A stretch of DNA of 64,000 nt from Whitmania pigra (Eukaryota; Annelida; Clitellata; Hirudinida; Haemopidae), in NCBI GenBank assembly GCA_021613335.1, contig JAJTWR010000005.1, forward strand, positions 134,501 through 198,500. The letters are read 5' to 3'. The position numbers and the translations under genes were made by a program. Positions 1 through 12,740 of this stretch are shown in pieces; within the stretch, counting starts at the first letter, position 1; each line of letters starts with the position of its first letter. The notes beneath the pieces were generated by a model. That model was not told the DNA's origin and ran no database searches. It worked only from the letters and a program-made list of their open reading frames with translations.

Positions 1-318
1 CATAAAGGATTTTCTTAGAAAAGACGTAATTAAAAAAAACAATTCAGTAGTTGCCAAACTTGAGTTAACCTCAAGCTATGGTTAAACCCATCATAAGAAG
101 TTTATAAAAGTGAAGTTACAACTCGTTCCAGATACCATAGTTTTAAATTAAGTTTTAAATTTTCGGTTACTGCGAGGTGAGACTTCAGTTATGATTCGGA
201 ACAGTTCAAGTTTTTTCAATTCTAATTAATCTTCACTTTTTCATGACTTCAAACTTTATTTTATAATTATACAGCATATTTTACCAAATTAATTATTAAA
301 CAGAATTTCTTGTGAAAG
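1..318. other. upstream flank of the ADP-ribosyltransferase-like gene
   Basis: AT-rich sequence with no exon I can support. It should contain the promoter and 5' UTR of the gene that starts at 319, but I see no element clear enough to name. Confidence 0.3.
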
Positions 319-1186
319 ATGAGAGCAATTTGCACTTGTCTAACCATTTCTTTCCTGCTTCTTTTGAAAAACTCAGAAAACCAAGGATTTTTTTCCCACA
401 AAACATCAAGCTCAAAAATCAACTTGGTTTATTACGATGCCAACAAAGGGAAAGATATGGACAAACTAAGAGACTGGTTCTGTTCAATTCAAAAGATGCT
501 ATTCAAAAGTGATGTAGAAGCTCTCGAAAAACTGGAAAATGAAGCGAAAAATGCTAAAAAGGAATCTCAAATGAATGAAGTTTTTTTTGATTCGTCAAAG
601 AGTTCTAAGTGTGTAAGTTTTAAGTTTTATGATGTCGCGTCATTTGTTTGATAAATAAATAATTAATTGATTGATTTCTCCATTTTAGATAAAAAATCTC
701 TTCAAAGCAGAGTGCATTTCCGTTATGATGTACACCCACGATAACTTTTATAAATATTACAACGATCAACTTCGCAATGGAAACTGGAAAAAGTTTGAAG
801 CGTTTACTGCCCTGCTAAACTCTGCCATAAAAAAACTCAACGATATGCGTAAAATACCAACTGGAACTGTCGTTTATAGAGGCATGGAGGAAGCCTTCGC
901 AAATCCATCAGCAAAAAGTCTTTATTTCAAACAATTCACCTCTACCTCAAAAAATTGTTCAACGTGTCGAAAATTTGCTGGTCCTAATGGAACGCTTCTA
1001 ATCTTCAATTTAACTACCAATGTGATGGCTGCTTATGTCAAAGAACTGTCGTTCTACCCTGAAGAAGATGAAATCTTATTTTCTCCTTTCGTTGCTCTAG
1101 ATTTTGTGAGTAGAACATATTCATCGATTGCAACGATGAATTTTAAAACATCCGCGAAGCAGGAATTTTTGAACAAAAAATGTTGA
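319..1186 (+). CDS. secreted ecto-ADP-ribosyltransferase-like protein (ART family)
   Basis: Two-exon gene: 319-612 and 689-1186, with a 76-nt GT-AG intron (donor gtaagt, acceptor ttttag) at a codon boundary. The product is 263 aa. The first 20 or so residues form a hydrophobic signal peptide (ICTCLTISFLLLL). Exon 2 carries the three landmarks of arginine-specific mono-ADP-ribosyltransferases in order: an Arg in VVYRGM, a Ser in FTSTSKN, and an acidic E-x-E in YPEEDEILFSPF. This R-S-ExE signature and the length fit the animal ecto-ART family, which transfers ADP-ribose from NAD to arginines of target proteins outside the cell. No GPI-anchor-like hydrophobic tail is seen, as the chain ends in KKC, so the protein is probably secreted. 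An AATAAA lies about 50 nt past the stop. The family call is firm; specificity and biological role are inferred. Confidence 0.85.
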
Positions 1187-1638
1187 AATTTTAGACTTGA
1201 AGGATGAAAACTATTAATAGTTAATAGTTAATAGCGAATAAACTTCAAACACTTGAGAATCATTTATTATTACTAATAATTCGCTAATAATGTAGTAATA
1301 GTGATGTTGGAATGCTGTATAGATCTTCATTAAGCATTTTAAAAATAAACAATCAATCAATTAAGTTTAACAGTGTCTTTTTAATGTAATGTAATGTTTA
1401 GTGAAAAATAATTAAACATTAATTTTGTTCAACTAGGTCACTGTTTCCTTTAATTAAAAATAAACTTCCATTTGTTGAATAAGTTCAACAAACATTTTTA
1501 AATCGTACATAAAAAATTCTGTCATTGACTAATTCGTGTTCAAACAATTTCTAATTAACAAAGTTGCTGGAGAATTGTTTAGATTAAAAATCAAATTTAA
1601 GCCATTTTAGACAAAAGTTCGAATTTAAGGTTTTTTGT
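1187..1638. other. intergenic, includes a copy of a dispersed repeat
   Basis: No gene seen. Positions about 1545-1630 closely resemble 9170-9245 in the same orientation (both contain caaag-t-gctrgagaattt and aagccattttaga), so this is a dispersed repeat. In this copy it sits directly against the microsatellite. Confidence 0.5.
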
Positions 1639-2125
1639 TAATAATAATAAGAAGAAGAATAATAATAAGAAGAATAAGAATAATAAGAATAATAATAATA
1701 AGAAGAATAATAATAAGAATAAGAAGAAGAAGAAGAAGAAGAATAATAATAATAATAATAATAATAATAAGAAGAATAATAATAATAAGAATAATAATAA
1801 TAATAATAAGAATAAGAATAATAATAAGAATAAGAATAATAATAATAATAAAATAATAATAATAATAATAATAATAATAAGAATAATAATAAGAATAATA
1901 AGAAGAATAATAATAAGAATAAGAATAATAAGAATAAGAATAAGAAGAATAATAATAATAATAATAAGAATAAGAATAAGAAGAAGAATAATACACCACA
2001 ACCACACAACAGCAACAACAACAACAACAACAACACACAACAACAACAACAGCAACAACAACAACAACAACAACAACAATAATAATAATAATAATCCTAA
2101 TAATAATAATAATAATAATAATAAT

Positions 2126-2156
<31 letters not shown>

Positions 2157-2161
2157 AATAT

Positions 2162-2217
<56 letters not shown>

Positions 2218-2289
2218 CATAATAATAATAATAATAAAATAATAATAATAATAATAATAATAATCATAATAATAATAATAATAATAATA

Positions 2290-2343
<54 letters not shown>

Positions 2344-2377
2344 ATAATAATAATAATATAATAATAATAATAATAAA
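1639..2377. repeat. compound trinucleotide microsatellite (AAT/AAG, CAA, AAT)
   Basis: About 740 bp of near-pure triplet repeat in three blocks. 1639-1993 is an irregular mix of AAT and AAG units. 1994-2080 is CAA/CAC-rich. 2080-2377 is almost pure AAT with occasional phase slips. The long low-complexity reading frames here (poly-Leu, poly-Ile, poly-Tyr) are artefacts of the repeat and not genes. Confidence 0.97.
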
Positions 2378-3218
2378 TTAGTTGGAATCTCAGTGGAAAT
2401 CATGTCTGAATCAACTGGTGTCCTGGATTATGAAAAAATAACAACCATTACAGACTGAACTATGAAGATGCGTCCTCAATTTCAAAGGGATCATTACTAT
2501 AATTAATTCTGACTTAATTTAAAACAATAAAATTACGCTTGCATTTAATGACGATTTTACTTGCTTACAAGCAGATGTATTTGATCTTTACTATTATAAT
2601 GTCTGCTAACAAATCTGTTTCATGTAGTGATTATTAATCAATTACAGAGATGTTTAAAATCATATTTCAAGAAAATGTAGTTTTTCTCTCTTTTTTGCCC
2701 ATGCCACCATGGACTTGAGATAGATTGTATTATCTATTGTGCACAAGATATCAGGGTTTGATGCGGCGACATAAAAGAATCGACATAATCGATGAGAAAA
2801 TGATAGGAAAAGAAGGAATTTGGCGGTTCCACTTACTTAATAATATTTTATTCAGTTCTAGACTGTGGTGCTAGTAACTGTTTTAACTAACACTAACTTG
2901 TTTCTTTCTTTAGTTTGAATTGCGACTCAAGTCGGATACGTTAGTAATATTAAAATGCTTATTATGAATATTTGATTAACGGCTGATCATCTGGTAGCAA
3001 CTTCTTCCTACTTTGTAGGACATTAGCTGTACTACTCTTGCAAAATAATTTGTGCAGTTAAATAATCTGATGTTTTTTTCATTTGTTAATATTTTATTTC
3101 TATATCTGGATTGTTTGACTCGTTTTTGGAAGGCTCAAATGATTTGCTTATAAACGTAGGATTAATTAATACATATTCTACGTTCTTATTTCAAATTAAT
3201 AAATAAATGATTTATGAC
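2378..3218. other. intergenic
   Basis: No coding exon, RNA gene or repeat family is recognised here. Confidence 0.3.
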
Positions 3219-3429
3219 TTATAAATGACTCTTTAGCACATGAAATATGATATTCATCATTCCTTGGAAAATGCACATTAACGCAACTAAGAGCCATCCA
3301 ACGGTTACATTTGCCATCGAATCTTCATTCACAGCTTGATTCATTGCTACGAAACATACGAAACAAAGCCTTTGGAAAATGAATGATGCACCAACAATTT
3401 TATCATTGTAGAGATACGAAGCATGCAAT
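3219..3429 (-). pseudogene. orphan exon resembling the last transmembrane exon of an adhesion-type GPCR
   Basis: Open frame on the minus strand with a possible acceptor (cag) just above 3429 and a stop at 3219. It encodes about 70 residues with two hydrophobic stretches (FIFQRLCFVCFVAM and WLLVALMCIFQG). The end, FQGMMNIIFHVLKSHL, recalls transmembrane helix 7 of adhesion (family B2) GPCRs, where an F-Q-G motif is followed by a phenylalanine-rich stretch and F-H-x-L. No partner exons are visible upstream. The next 550 bases toward the PAN-lectin gene hold only a SINE fragment, so this may be a stranded exon or the end of a gene whose other exons lie beyond its neighbours. Family assignment is tentative. 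Confidence 0.3.
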
Positions 3430-3714
3430 CTGTCTTGCAAATTCAAAACTACAGTCATCAATAAATTTGTTCATTTTGAAAATCCTTCTTATCCTATTTA
3501 AAAATTGAAATTGTATTAGTATTACACGGAAGGTCATTGGTAGAAATTTCAGGCCCCTAGGAATGGTTGTTACGCGATCTTATGCAATGTCAATTTGGAA
3601 GATTGTAATTGGAAAAAGGTTTTGAAAACTGGTAGGATTCCAAAACATCACCGGACCCATGGTCACTTACCCTCCCCCCTTTTGGCGACCATAATAATAT
3701 TTGACGGCAAGTTA

Positions 3715-3815
3715 ACAAGTTAGCTCAGACGGTTTCGTTTCTGCGTGCGGTCGTAATGTGTCGTGTTCATAAACCAGCTTGCCCTTTAGAAGGATCGCTA
3801 CATAAATGTTTCATA
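3715..3815 (+). mobile_element. degenerate tRNA-derived SINE fragment
   Basis: Matches the same SINE family as the copies near 16.3 and 31.3 kb, but in plus orientation. It has a box-A-like TTAGCTCAGACGG, the shared stretch GTCGTAATGTGTCGTGTTC, and a box B decayed to TTCATAAACC. The middle of the body is deleted and the 3' end is ragged. This is an old copy. Confidence 0.6.
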
Positions 3816-4016
3816 AAAAGCTCCACTGACGATATGTAAATATATATATGATGTGTATTTATATTTATGTAAAAGAAATACTATATTATGTTGCAAAACA
3901 ACATTTTTCAGCAAAAGAGGCTGTCATGCTTTGAACTTTCTTCTTTATAATTATGTGTAAACGTGCCACAATATCAATGTTATCATATTCTTGTGATTCT
4001 AAGAATCACAAAACTT

Positions 4017-5331
4017 TCAAAATTGTTCAAAAACTTGGACTTCACACAGGTCCAGAATAGCAGAGAGATTTGATTTAACGATGACGTATCTTGCTGGTGG
4101 AGTTCCATTGTTTGAGCAATTAAATTGAACCCACGGTGCTTTAACAAGACTTCCTCGGAAGATTTCACACAAGGGATAAGTGCTCCTTACTGGTCTCTTT
4201 ACCAGCCAAGAATCATTGGTCACGCCAACATTGAGATCCTGATTGCTATACACTGATGAATTTTAAAATGAACAATCATAAAGTTGCAACCGTTATTTGC
4301 GAAAAAGCATTCATTTGCAATTATAATAACTTTTTATAAATATAATTAAGGTTTTAAACACCACATTCCGGAAAATTCCGCAAAATCACAGAAGATCCGA
4401 CTTAAGCATTAATCAAGCAAGTGATCACATTAACTGGCATCCGGTATATTGTGACATTCACAGATATTATTGCCTAGTTAACATGTACTGAACATAACAT
4501 TAAATTTGACCGGCGGTTTATTACGATGCAATATAATTGGTTAAGTTCAATTCGAAATTATTTAAATTCAATAATGACGGTCTAATAAAAACAAACCTTT
4601 TGAAAAGGTATATGCGGAAATCGTCCAGATGCGGATATGACTAACTTTCACAATTCGAATCAAATCCACCATGAACCAGTTCTCCCCAGCTTTTGCATCA
4701 TTCGTTTTGGCACATTGTTCTGACAATACATTGGTTCCATTCACACCATCTACTGCCAACCATGATGCAAGGGGATGCGATGCCATCATTGCTGTCGAAC
4801 TTTGGCATGTGTGCTTTTGGTAAGCGAGATTTCCAGTAGCTGAAGAAATTGTTTGAGATAATTTTAAATAATAATTTTAATTTTAAGTATGACTTTATCA
4901 TAGACATCTAAAAGGATCATGACATTCACGATGGAAAAGTTTGCTTACGTGACGGAAGGCTAGTTGGAAGTTGCTACAAACAAATATCCTGATTAAGAAG
5001 ATGTAAATGAAAAGTAACAGCTTCTGAAGTAACTCACGTTGTAATTAGTGCAGTTTTCCAAAGACATGATTTTGAAAGGAAAAAAATCAAACAATTGACA
5101 TGATGCCGTATTTGCCATGTAATTGAAACTGATGCAGTTGCTTTGACGTTTGCAAAGCGTAGCACATTCAATTGTGGTTCTTATCCCCAATCGAACGGAA
5201 GAAGGAATGTCAATGGCACATCCTTTTTGCCCATTGCAATCGTGGATCTTATACATTATGAACCCACCTTCAATGAGTCTTGACAGAGCCACTATGAAAT
5301 ATATCGATAACATGAATTTGTAAAAGATCAT
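4017..5331 (-). CDS. secreted PAN/apple plus F-type-lectin-like (FTP) protein, copy 1
   Basis: Four exons on the minus strand: 5038-5331, a 25-nt micro-exon 4949-4973, 4597-4839 and 4017-4252. Every junction is GT-AG and the phases close exactly into a 265-aa product. Exon 1 gives a signal peptide (LSIYFIVALSRL) and a PAN/apple domain with spaced cysteines and the signature CISFNY followed by CQLFDF. The micro-exon encodes the short linker QLPTSLPS. Exons 3-4 form an FTP domain: GNLAYQKHTCQSS, a WLAVDG motif, CAKTND, WFMVDLIR, then VTNDSW, CEIFRG, RYVIV and LCEVQVF. PAN modules bind proteins or glycans and the FTP fold is that of F-type lectins, so an extracellular recognition role is inferred. 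The paralogue at 7.05-8.31 kb has the same architecture. Confidence 0.85.
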
Positions 5332-7050
5332 TTTGCCTCAGGCAGCATCAAAGCTGAATGCTGTTTAATACCGAACATTTAAAAATGTGAGGATTTCACT
5401 TTTTTATTGCCAATTCATCGGAGAGTGTTGAAAATATTTTTTTAAAAGTTTGGGAGTTCAATATGGATCGTTAGAAACCCTTCAATCTAAACTTGTTTTT
5501 GATGCAAGATTATTGACATTACTTTTTCAACATTTTTGACAAGTACTTAAAAATATCTTTTAGTTCGTTTCTATCAGAGCACTAAAAGAATTTTTTTTAT
5601 AGCTCGAACGGTGTTGTGGATTATGGGTCCTTATGGTTTGAATCAAGTAATTTATTAATATTTATACGAAATATTAATTATACGACTATAAATAAGCAAG
5701 CGATTACGAAAGTAACAATAAAATTATAAAATAACCAAACAATTAATAATCAATTTATTTTTTATTTTATTAAATTAAATAGACAAATAATATAATTTAT
5801 CAAATATTTTTTACGTGACGAACAGTTGATTTAGATTAAGAAATTCTTTTATTTCATATTGTAGAATGTTTAATATAATTACTAGGAAATAAAATGTTTT
5901 TATTTTTTTAATTATTAGAGCAAAGTCTTCATGTTTTAATTGTTATTTGTTTATTATTATTAATTGTTACAACACCTCGGATAAACGAACGAAAGAGAGT
6001 GGAGCCTTCTTTCGGAAGAGAAATAAAACCTGGAAGAAGAACCGAAGAAAAATGAGGGAGCTCGTATGAAGCTTATTTTTCGTAGACAAATTTCAAATTT
6101 TTATTTTATTTCAAATTTGATTCCAGAATAGGTCAACGGGTACTTTTAAATGACCTCTAATATGATCAAAAAGACGAGCATAACAACGGAGATAGTGAAA
6201 AATGGAATCGCAAATCAAATCACGAAATCAAACAAATCCCAACAATAATATTCAGTCAAAAATAATTTAAAAAGCGAGAGGCCATCACGCTCTAGTAAGC
6301 ATTTAAAACTTAAAAATGTACCGACTGACAATGGCAGTACGAACAAATCGTCAAAATGTTATTGATTAAATATGCTTACTTTTTTCAAAATATTAAATTT
6401 CTAAAGTTGGAATTTTTTTTACAAAACTTTAAAATTTCTGAGACACTTTCCTCTAAAACCATCACAATCACAAAATATTCATTTTTTATTAATTTAATTA
6501 ACTATTATTTAACTACTAAATAGGTCTACTAAAAATTATTGTTATATTTCATTTACTACAACATTTGAATAATAAAAATGTATGGTCAGCCTATTGAATA
6601 ATCACAATTATTTATTTGGTTTTTATTAGCTTAGACTAATACAACTGGGTAAGTGCTCCTTAGTCGTCTTAGTCGTAACCACTTTAAAATATCTTCTTGT
6701 TTAATATATATTAACTAACACAAATTAATTATAAGTAAAACTTAATACAATTCAAGTAAAAATTATTATTTTTGCAAGAGAGGGCCAGTTTTTGTCTGAC
6801 CAAATTTATGCATAAAAATATTTAAAATATGTTACGTGTCTATGCATGAGATTGTTAAAGAGATGGCAGTGATAAAGATTATCCAATATTTAAGCGAAAT
6901 GTACAGAGCATGTACAGAATGCACTTGTAAGTTCAATCACTGCCATATTAAATTTCTCATATTTTATAACCTTAAGTTAATCTTTTAAAAAATCTTTTTT
7001 ATTACTGGATCTTAATAATTGCATCTAAAAATTTAAAATTTCAAGTGCCA
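5332..7050. other. intergenic, AT-rich
   Basis: No exon with a credible motif is found between the two PAN-FTP genes. The sequence is strongly AT-rich and holds only short chance frames. Confidence 0.3.
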
Positions 7051-8311
7051 TTAAAAGACATGTATTTCACATAAGCCTAAGTAACCGCCATAATCTGGGC
7101 TGCCTGGAGGTTGCTGAACAATGACATATCTTGCAGGTGGAGTTCCATTGGCTGAGCAATTAAATCGAATCCAAGTTGCTGTAACAATATTTCCACGAAA
7201 GATTCCACACAATGGGTATGTGTTTAGTACTGGTCTCTTTACCAGCCATGAATCATTCGTCACGCCAACGTTGAGATTTTTGTATCTGTACGCTGGTGAA
7301 TTTACAAATAATGTAATTTTAGCGATTACTACATAATTTATTAATCGCGACAAAACTTCAGATCGAAATGATATTAAAATCCAGATTTAAACATTGTTTA
7401 TCGAAAGAAAAGTAACCTACCTACATGTGGCTGATTGGAAATCGTTAAAATGCAGACATAGTTTATTGCCACTGTTCGAATCAAATCCACCATGAACCAG
7501 TTCTCTCCTCCGTTCGGATCTTTCGTTTGGGAACATTGTTGCAACCAATTTTCAGTACCATTCATACCATCTACTGCTAACCAAGATGCATACGGTTTTG
7601 TTATAATTGTTGTCGAACTTTGGCATGTATGCTTTTGGTAAGCGAGATTTCCATTAGCTAAATAAAATATTTTAGATATTTTTGAATGATTTAACTTTAA
7701 ATTTAATTTGTATTACGACACATAGAGCATACGAAAATTAAAAAGTAGTTTTACCTGGAGTAATCCCTGCTGAGGATGTCTGCGAGAAATATTATAAATT
7801 TGTCAGGATTTATATACGAAGTAGAGTCATTCCAAAGTTCAACGACCCGTATTTTGGACACCAATTGATCAAAAATTCAATTTAGTTTTTTAATTTACCC
7901 ATATAGGTTAACAAATGTGCCAAAATTCAACAAAATCCAAGATAATAAAGTCATATGTTGTGTTGATTTGACTTGGAATGACCCAGTAGCAACAGCAAGT
8001 AAATTTATAAAATAACTCACGTAGTAATTAGTACAAAATGGAAAGGTTAAGATCTTGAAGGAAAGGAAATCAAAGAGATGACACGATGAGGTGCTGTCCA
8101 GGTAATTGAAGCTGATGCAATTTTTTCGAATGTTGCAAATCACTGCACATTGAATTGTGTTTCTTACTTCAAAATGAATGAATGAGGGTACATCGATGGC
8201 ACATCCCTTATTGCCATTGCAATCGAATGTCCTCTGAAATACCAGGTCATCTTCTGATTCTGTCATTTTGAGCGCTGAAAATATTATTAAAACTAATTTA
8301 TAAAATATCAT
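7051..8311 (-). CDS. secreted PAN/apple plus F-type-lectin-like (FTP) protein, copy 2
   Basis: Tandem paralogue of the gene at 4.0-5.3 kb with the same four-exon plan: 8021-8311, a 25-nt micro-exon 7755-7779, 7421-7657 and 7051-7292, all GT-AG, giving 264 aa. Exon 1 encodes a signal peptide (FYKLVLIIFSAL) and a PAN/apple domain (DCNGNKGCAIDV, CISFNYLDS, CHLFDF). The linker from the micro-exon is TSSAGITP. The FTP domain contains GNLAYQK, WLAVDG, WFMVDLIR, VTNDSW, CGIFRG, RYVIV and LCEIHVF. Compared with copy 1 it has a short insertion of about nine residues (roughly QPPGSPDYG) before the last strand. The gene is intact by eye. Its first intron contains a piece of a dispersed repeat shared with 60.4 kb. 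Confidence 0.85.
7830..7985 (+). repeat. dispersed repeat, partner at 60.37-60.52 kb
   Basis: About 150 bp matching 60365-60520 in the same orientation (shared landmarks AGGTTAACAAATGTGCCAAA and AAAATCCAAGAT). It overlaps the first intron and part of the downstream read-through of the second PAN-FTP gene. The element type is unknown. A spurious open frame in the 60-kb copy comes from it. Confidence 0.6.
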
Positions 8312-10086
8312 CTTTGCGGTAACTACTAAAAGCGCTCAAGAAGTGCTCACAAATATTAAGGAGCTAATGACATTGTTTATATTGAAAATGTAGAGGGAGA
8401 ATTAATGGCGAAAAGCTTTGTTTGGAATAAATGGCGTTTTCTAGATTGTCATGCTAATTTTATTTGTTAAAAATGACTCTACATTGGTCGATTATTCTAA
8501 TTAGAAAAAAAATCGATTTGGACGGCAACCATTTGTTGACGATATCCTTCAATATTAAAATTCGCGAAGAGCAACTTGAACGCTTGAGTTGCCTCAGCAA
8601 ATTATCAAATGCCAAAATTTAAAATATTGTTCCCTTTGGTCAATGATTCTAAATAGAGAAAAATCAATTTTGACGGTATTCATCATTATTCAAATTCCCG
8701 AAGCGCAACTTGAATGCTTGAGTTGAAATTAAAGAGAAGGTTGTCATTAAAAAACGATTTAAAATTATTAAATGCTATTTCAGAATTTAATTATTTTTAG
8801 TAGCGCAGCAGCAGCCAAGAATTCCACAAAGTCAAATTCTCATAACTATTATAATCAGTTTTATTGACAGAAACAAAACAAAAATAATTAAAATTTGGCG
8901 TTGCGGATGGGTGATTCCTGTAATTGTTCGGTTAATTTTCGTAAGAGAGACTGCATTTTTGCCGGTTTAGAAAACATGAGTACAAATTTTCGGGCAATAA
9001 GAATTTATAAGTTCACATGGACTTATGAAATTTGTCTTTAAAAGATAATAAAATAGGGATGAAAGTTGGTTAAATGCAATGTATTTTTAATCTTTTTTGT
9101 ACGCACACCTTATTTAAGTTCGATTAAAAACGATTTCCACCAAATTTTCTTATATATGATTTACGTCAATTTCTAAATAACAAAGGTGCTAGAGAATTTA
9201 GATTAAAAATCAAATTAAAGCCATTTTAGAAAAAAATTCAAATTTATTATTTTTGCTTCGTTTTTGATATTGTCAAAATTTATTTATTTATTTATTTATT
9301 AGTCCGTTACATAACTGAGATGATTTGGAAATATTGTCAAAAAATAGGTACTTCCTATATATATTGGGCTGAGTATAATTCAATTAGGATGAAACATGGG
9401 TTTTAATATTATTTATTTTACATATCTTGATAACGTTTAGTGGTTGTCAGTATGATCGCATTACTTAATGTATTTTTGTTTCGGTAATTAATTAAAAGCA
9501 TCAATTGCATCCGGAGTTTTTATATCCCCACGTGGAATTATAATGAACAATCATCCATCTACTCATGCCAATCTAGGCTTTTAATTTCTGGTTCTTTGGG
9601 CAAGATCTAAATGAAAATTAATTTATGTAGCACCATATGCAAGTAGATGTCAAGAAAGCACTTCATAACTTGACCTTAGTCATTCAGCTAGAAAAAATTG
9701 TCCGTTATCATATTTTTATCCTCCACAATTCATTCGCGCAAGCATGAGATTCATCAGAAGTTATGTTATGGAAACTAGTTTTTAAGACATCATTTATATG
9801 AATCAAAACATTAAAATTCATTTTGTAAATCAGAAGAATTAATCTCTGTCAGACACTTGATAGTGTCATTTAGATATATTAGTTACGTCTAGAATTATCA
9901 CTTATAAATGTGTTGACTCAACTTTCTCATTTGATAATAATTTTTCACAACCTGGAAACATATTTTTAAGTAAATTTGATCGTTTATTTTCACGATAAGT
10001 GATAAGTTTCTAATAACGAAACGCATTTGCAAAATGGCAAAGCATAAATACAAGCACAAACGTCAAGCTGAATCTTATGAATTCCA
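8312..10086. other. intergenic with a degenerate tandem duplication
   Basis: No gene seen. 8478-8600 and 8637-8735 are two diverged copies of one segment, both ending in a GCAACTTGAAYGCTTGAGTTG-like run. 9170-9245 is the dispersed repeat also found at 1545-1630. A short TTTA run occurs near 9280-9300. Confidence 0.45.
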
Positions 10087-11302
10087 ATGGGGCCTGTTTT
10101 AATGCTCTTAGCGACTTTGTTGTGCCTTTGCGTCACAGCATTTGCAGGTAAGTGCCTAAATTAAGTATTTTTTCCAAAAATGATTACAGAAAATGCACAC
10201 TTTTATTGATAGCATACACCATATTGCATTCATCCAGTCCTCTAAGACTTAAACAATGAACTTTAGTGAAGTTGTAAATAAAAATAGTCCATGGAAATAG
10301 TAGCGATATTATAACAAACAAAGTGCAATAGCTTAGATTTGAAAAATATAAAATCATATTAATAGATTAATGACCCAAAGTTTTCGCTCAATGTTCATTC
10401 ATAACGTAAACTAGAGAATAAATGAGTAGTTAATTTTTTTAACTGCTGCTAAATTTAAAATTACAAAACTGGAATAGATTTGTTGTAGAGAGATGTATAG
10501 AGAACGATTGATAATTAACAAATAATTTAATAATTATCCGGCTAAAAATTTAAAACGTGAACATATTTTCTGGGTACATTACCTCTTTTAAATGCTAAAC
10601 GTTTTACAGACTTGATAGCAAAGACAAACATGACACCTATACAGTCTGACACTTTTGGTGGACATTTTCCTGTTTTGGCATTGGACGGTTCTTTGAACAC
10701 TTTCAGCGTCGCAAAGAGTTCAAACATCGCGCCCGATCTGCAAGATGTGGCTTGGTGGCAGCTTGACCTTGGAGGCTATTACAGAGTTTCCCAAGTCGAT
10801 GTTACAAGCAGTCCTTATTCTTACTGTAAGTCGACTAGCTGCCTATCACCATTATTCTTAGCACTCGAAATGATTAATAGCACAGTATATATTTACACCA
10901 ACATTTAGTGTACATGTGTTCGATTTCATCAAATAATTACAACATAAAATACATTGCTTCATCAATTTGATAGATTGATTTGAATTCATTACAGATTCCA
11001 ACAAATTGGAGAATTTCGCAGTTGATCTACATAATAATTCTCTCGTTGCCGACGAGTCCATTCTTCCAAAATATTACTTCGAGCGTGAACTCACTATGGT
11101 GAGATGTGCCACCTCTCCAACAAACGCGGTAGTTATGCCCAGTAAAACCTACCAACTCTTGTGCGAGGAAACTGCCTTAATGAAATACATGACCATCAGC
11201 AAGTTAAAAACAGCTATTGTTCCGACATATCTCAGTTTGTCCGAAGTCGATGTGTATTACTCCGTTCAGTGCGAATCTGTAGTTTTTGAATACAGTATTT
11301 AA
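10087..11302 (+). CDS. secreted single-domain FTP (F-type-lectin-like) protein
   Basis: Three exons: 10087-10147, 10610-10825 and 10995-11302, all GT-AG, giving 194 aa. I chose the ATG at 10087 because it opens a clean signal peptide (VLMLLATLLCLCVTAFAG) ending in phase 1 at GTAAGT. The ATGs at 10034 and 10078 run into stops or the wrong phase. Exon 2 holds LALDGSLNTFSVA and WWQLDLGGYY. Exon 3 holds the paired cysteines MVRCATS and QLLCEE and the closing strand YLSLSEVDVYY. It ends in an extra tail with one more cysteine (VQCES) that other family members lack. The Tyr codon spanning intron 2 and the 216-nt exon 2 match the rest of the cluster. It has diverged from the 17-28 kb group. Confidence 0.85.
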
Positions 11303-12740
11303 GCGATCTGCTGCTTAACTACATATCGCCAATCCTCAACAATGTCATTACGTTCTATATTACTCTGACATACTAAGACTGGGAAAATGTTCTTAAGTAC
11401 AATGTCTTAATCAATGTCCATAACATTAATAATACAAAAAAATAATAACTTATGCCTTAAGCGTCTTAATCAGGAGCTCTTTATCCCGTTATAAACAGTT
11501 TAAAGGAATTAGAGAATATCTTGAAGAAACGATGAAATGCTCGTTTTGAGAGGACTTTCCAAAGCCAACAATTAGAGGACTGAGCATTTGTTTCGCTTGT
11601 TGTCTTTGGATTGGCTATTCTGAACATTTATTTAGCCTAATTAGCATAAGAATAGTAAGGAATTAATTTGTTATTTAACTTAATAATTTCTGAAAAATGT
11701 GTTTTCACATTAAAGTAATCTATTTGTTTATTTAACTAGCTGATAGTCTAAGTGCAGTCAACGCTTTCAATGTTCAAAGGACCAATACTCATTAAACAAA
11801 TTCATATATTTAAACTTTCTCGATTTTAGTTGTTAAGTTACATTTTGAAATAGCAACGTAATGGTTATACGATAATGGTTAGCGTTTGTTTAAATAAATC
11901 TAAGTCCTATTTTAATTGCACTTTTAATAATTTTTTATTCAAATTTCAAGAATAAGTTGGGATATAATGGAGTTTTTTTTTTTGAGAGAGAGTCGAAAAT
12001 ACGTAAAATAGATTGAATGAAATTCTAATGTTATTCAACAATTTCAATAATAATAATAACAATGTTAACAAAGCTTAATAAGCTTTAACAGTCTATTTTT
12101 GAAATGGTCATGTTAATTTTTCATCAAGAAAAGTGTTGCCCTTTTTATTCATAAAAATATATAATCATCTAAAATTTATTTAAATTAGGGGTTATGAAGA
12201 TATTTAAAACAGAAATCTCGAGTAATCGTATTATAATATTATATATATCGTATTATTTCGCATTAATATAAATACGAGATATTATGTTAATATCCAATTT
12301 GAAAGAGAGATTGAAAGAAAGTACTGTTAGTTTTAGAAAATGATATAAATATATTATAACCATTTATAAATAAAACCATAAATTTATTTTAATAATTGAT
12401 TAATTATGATCATTCATGTTAATATTTCGATATCGATGCCAGAAATGGTAAAATGAACGAATTTTTAAATAGTTATATCAAATAAATCTATTTAATAAGT
12501 TAAACCAATTACGCATAATTGAACAAATACATCGTAATATGCAAATGTAGCTTAAAAACAACAAATCATTCGTGTGATATACGATTTCAGTGTGACCATA
12601 AAGATAAAGACCATGTTAACATTATCGTTTCACAAACATAGTCTAGGTAATAAATTTTATTTTTAACTGGCTCCGATAATACAGACCTTCATCGAGGCAG
12701 TCACAAATTAATTGGATAATTTGCCGGTTTTCCACTTCAA
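11303..12740. other. intergenic
   Basis: AT-rich sequence with no exon matching the cluster and no recognised repeat. Confidence 0.3.

Noticed and set aside
1639..2377. CRISPR-like or satellite array
   Set aside because: There are no spacers and no long repeat unit; it is a simple trinucleotide repeat in a eukaryotic genome.
1597..2403. Long open frames of poly-Leu, poly-Ile, poly-Tyr and poly-Ser
   Set aside because: They are translations of the AAT/AAG/CAA microsatellite in different frames.
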